A DNA stretch of 64,000 nucleotides, taken from contig NZ_SJPY01000010.1 of NCBI RefSeq assembly GCF_007860185.1, forward strand, positions 1-64,000, read 5' to 3'. Numbering within the stretch: the first letter of the stretch is position 1; every line of letters starts with the position of its first letter. The translations under genes and the position numbers were made by a program. The notes under the pieces were generated by a model. It ran no database searches and was not told where the DNA came from. It was given only the letters and a program-made list of their open reading frames with translations. Shown here piece after piece: positions 63,517-64,000 of this stretch. The stretch is from Novipirellula aureliae. Lineage in GTDB: Bacteria; Planctomycetota; Planctomycetia; Pirellulales; Pirellulaceae.

Positions 63517-63930
63517 CTAACGATGAGCGCTTTTGGCTGACAATCCAACTTGCTCAACGCCACTGCTGCGAACCGCGTGCAATACCTCGGCGACCTTTTG
63601 GAACGAGCTTGCTCCATCGCCTCGTACCGCCACTCGCAAACTTGGATAGTTTGCATGTTGTTCGCTCAACGTTTGCGTCAACTGATCGATCGTGACAACG
63701 GAATTGTCCAATGTAACCTCACCTTTGTTATCAACGACCACGATACGTTCATCGGGTGCACGAGTAATCGAACGCAGTTCTCCGACGGACGGAACGTTAA
63801 CATTGATCCGACTTTCGGCTTCGCTGAACTTGCTGCCGACCATAAAGAAGATCACAAGCAGAAACACGACGTCAATCATCGGCGTCAAATTGATCGTTGC
63901 GTCCTCGGTTTTTTCACGACGGATCGACAT
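63517..63930 (-). CDS. exbD: ExbD/TolR family biopolymer transport protein
   Basis: 137-residue inner-membrane protein from ATG 63930. One N-terminal helix (about residues 17-35) contains the proton-path Asp in L-T-P-M-I-D-V-V-F-L-L, followed by a periplasmic domain. With ExbB/TolQ it uses the proton gradient to drive TonB- or Tol-type outer-membrane work. It overlaps the upstream stop as TAATG, indicating coupling. Confidence 0.92.
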   Translation of the reverse strand: MSIRREKTEDATINLTPMIDVVFLLVIFFMVGSKFSEAESRINVNVPSVGELRSITRAPDERIVVVDNKGEVTLDNSVVTIDQLTQTLSEQHANYPSLRVAVRGDGASSFQKVAEVLHAVRSSGVEQVGLSAKSAHR

Positions 63931-64000
63931 TAGGCTGCTCGCTTCCTCTTGGCGTTCGTTTTCGGCGAGTTGTTGTTTTCAAGACCTTCAGCCGAAATGC
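63930..64000 (-). CDS. C-terminal end of the gene upstream of exbD (partial)
   Basis: The last 23 codons of a gene entering from the right edge, ending N-A-K-R-K-R-A-A and TAA at 63930-63932, overlapping the exbD start. By position it is probably another ExbD or the MotA/TolQ/ExbB partner; the piece is too short to tell. Confidence 0.55.
   Translation of the reverse strand, partial: ISAEGLENNNSPKTNAKRKRAA

Overview
The window comes from a planctomycete of the Rhodopirellula/Pirellulaceae type. The evidence is gene content: small membrane proteins with an N-P-Y-x-P motif, PQQ-type propeller proteins, a DinB protein with a signal peptide, a HisA-like C1-pathway protein, GAF/HlyD/M50 secretion proteins and a planctomycete-type integron. 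No rRNA or tRNA gene was seen.

Region 1 (1-14.3 kb) is the attI-proximal part of a chromosomal integron. Twenty gene cassettes, nearly all with one minus-strand gene, are separated by attC-type sites of about 80-92 bp and run leftward from an attI-like site at 13724-13743. The variable 7-bp core at one end of each cassette matches the core at its other end in all twenty, although the cores differ between cassettes. To the right of attI lie 31-bp direct repeats and then the first ~100 codons of a planctomycete-type integron integrase. The catalytic part is missing, so the platform looks dead in cis. One cassette is present twice, identically, at 10857-11334 and 12698-13175.

The most striking element is an IS110-family insertion sequence (about 2340-4074) inside the attC of the TPR cassette. 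Its 5' non-coding end can be read as a bridge RNA. Two guide segments in a target hairpin match the attC sequence left and right of the insertion, and two more match the element's own ends. Joining the flanks at the CT core rebuilds a paired attC, and its core match shows it belongs to the TPR cassette.

Region 2 (14.3-31 kb) is mixed chromosomal sequence: gene fragments, a MITE-like family with TAGCCCGGATGATTCAT ends, DUF421, small stress-type proteins (lipoprotein, CsbD, PRC-barrel), a fused diadenylate cyclase-YbbR protein, a second and fossil cassette cluster in the opposite orientation carrying an Ntn hydrolase, a DinB protein, a mercuric-reductase-like flavoprotein, a Gly/Tyr-rich secreted protein and a glucan phosphorylase.

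Region 3 (31-53.5 kb) holds a YbhGFSR-like ABC exporter operon, a CorA transporter, a SpoIIAA-like protein, a HEAT-repeat protein, a site-2 protease, an alpha/beta hydrolase, a modABC-like operon with a doubled binding protein, a 1341-residue PQQ propeller protein with an embedded Rossmann-like segment, a 324-residue anchored protein, a response regulator with an anti-sigma-type ATPase domain, and a secreted propeller protein.

Region 4 (53.6-64 kb) starts with a 2.2-kb modular array of palindromic repeats. It is followed on the minus strand by a four-gene operon (PQQ propeller, GAF-HlyD, HlyD, PqqD-like/M50/HlyD) that looks like a dedicated export system, then a HisA-like gene and ExbD/TolR with the tail of its upstream partner.
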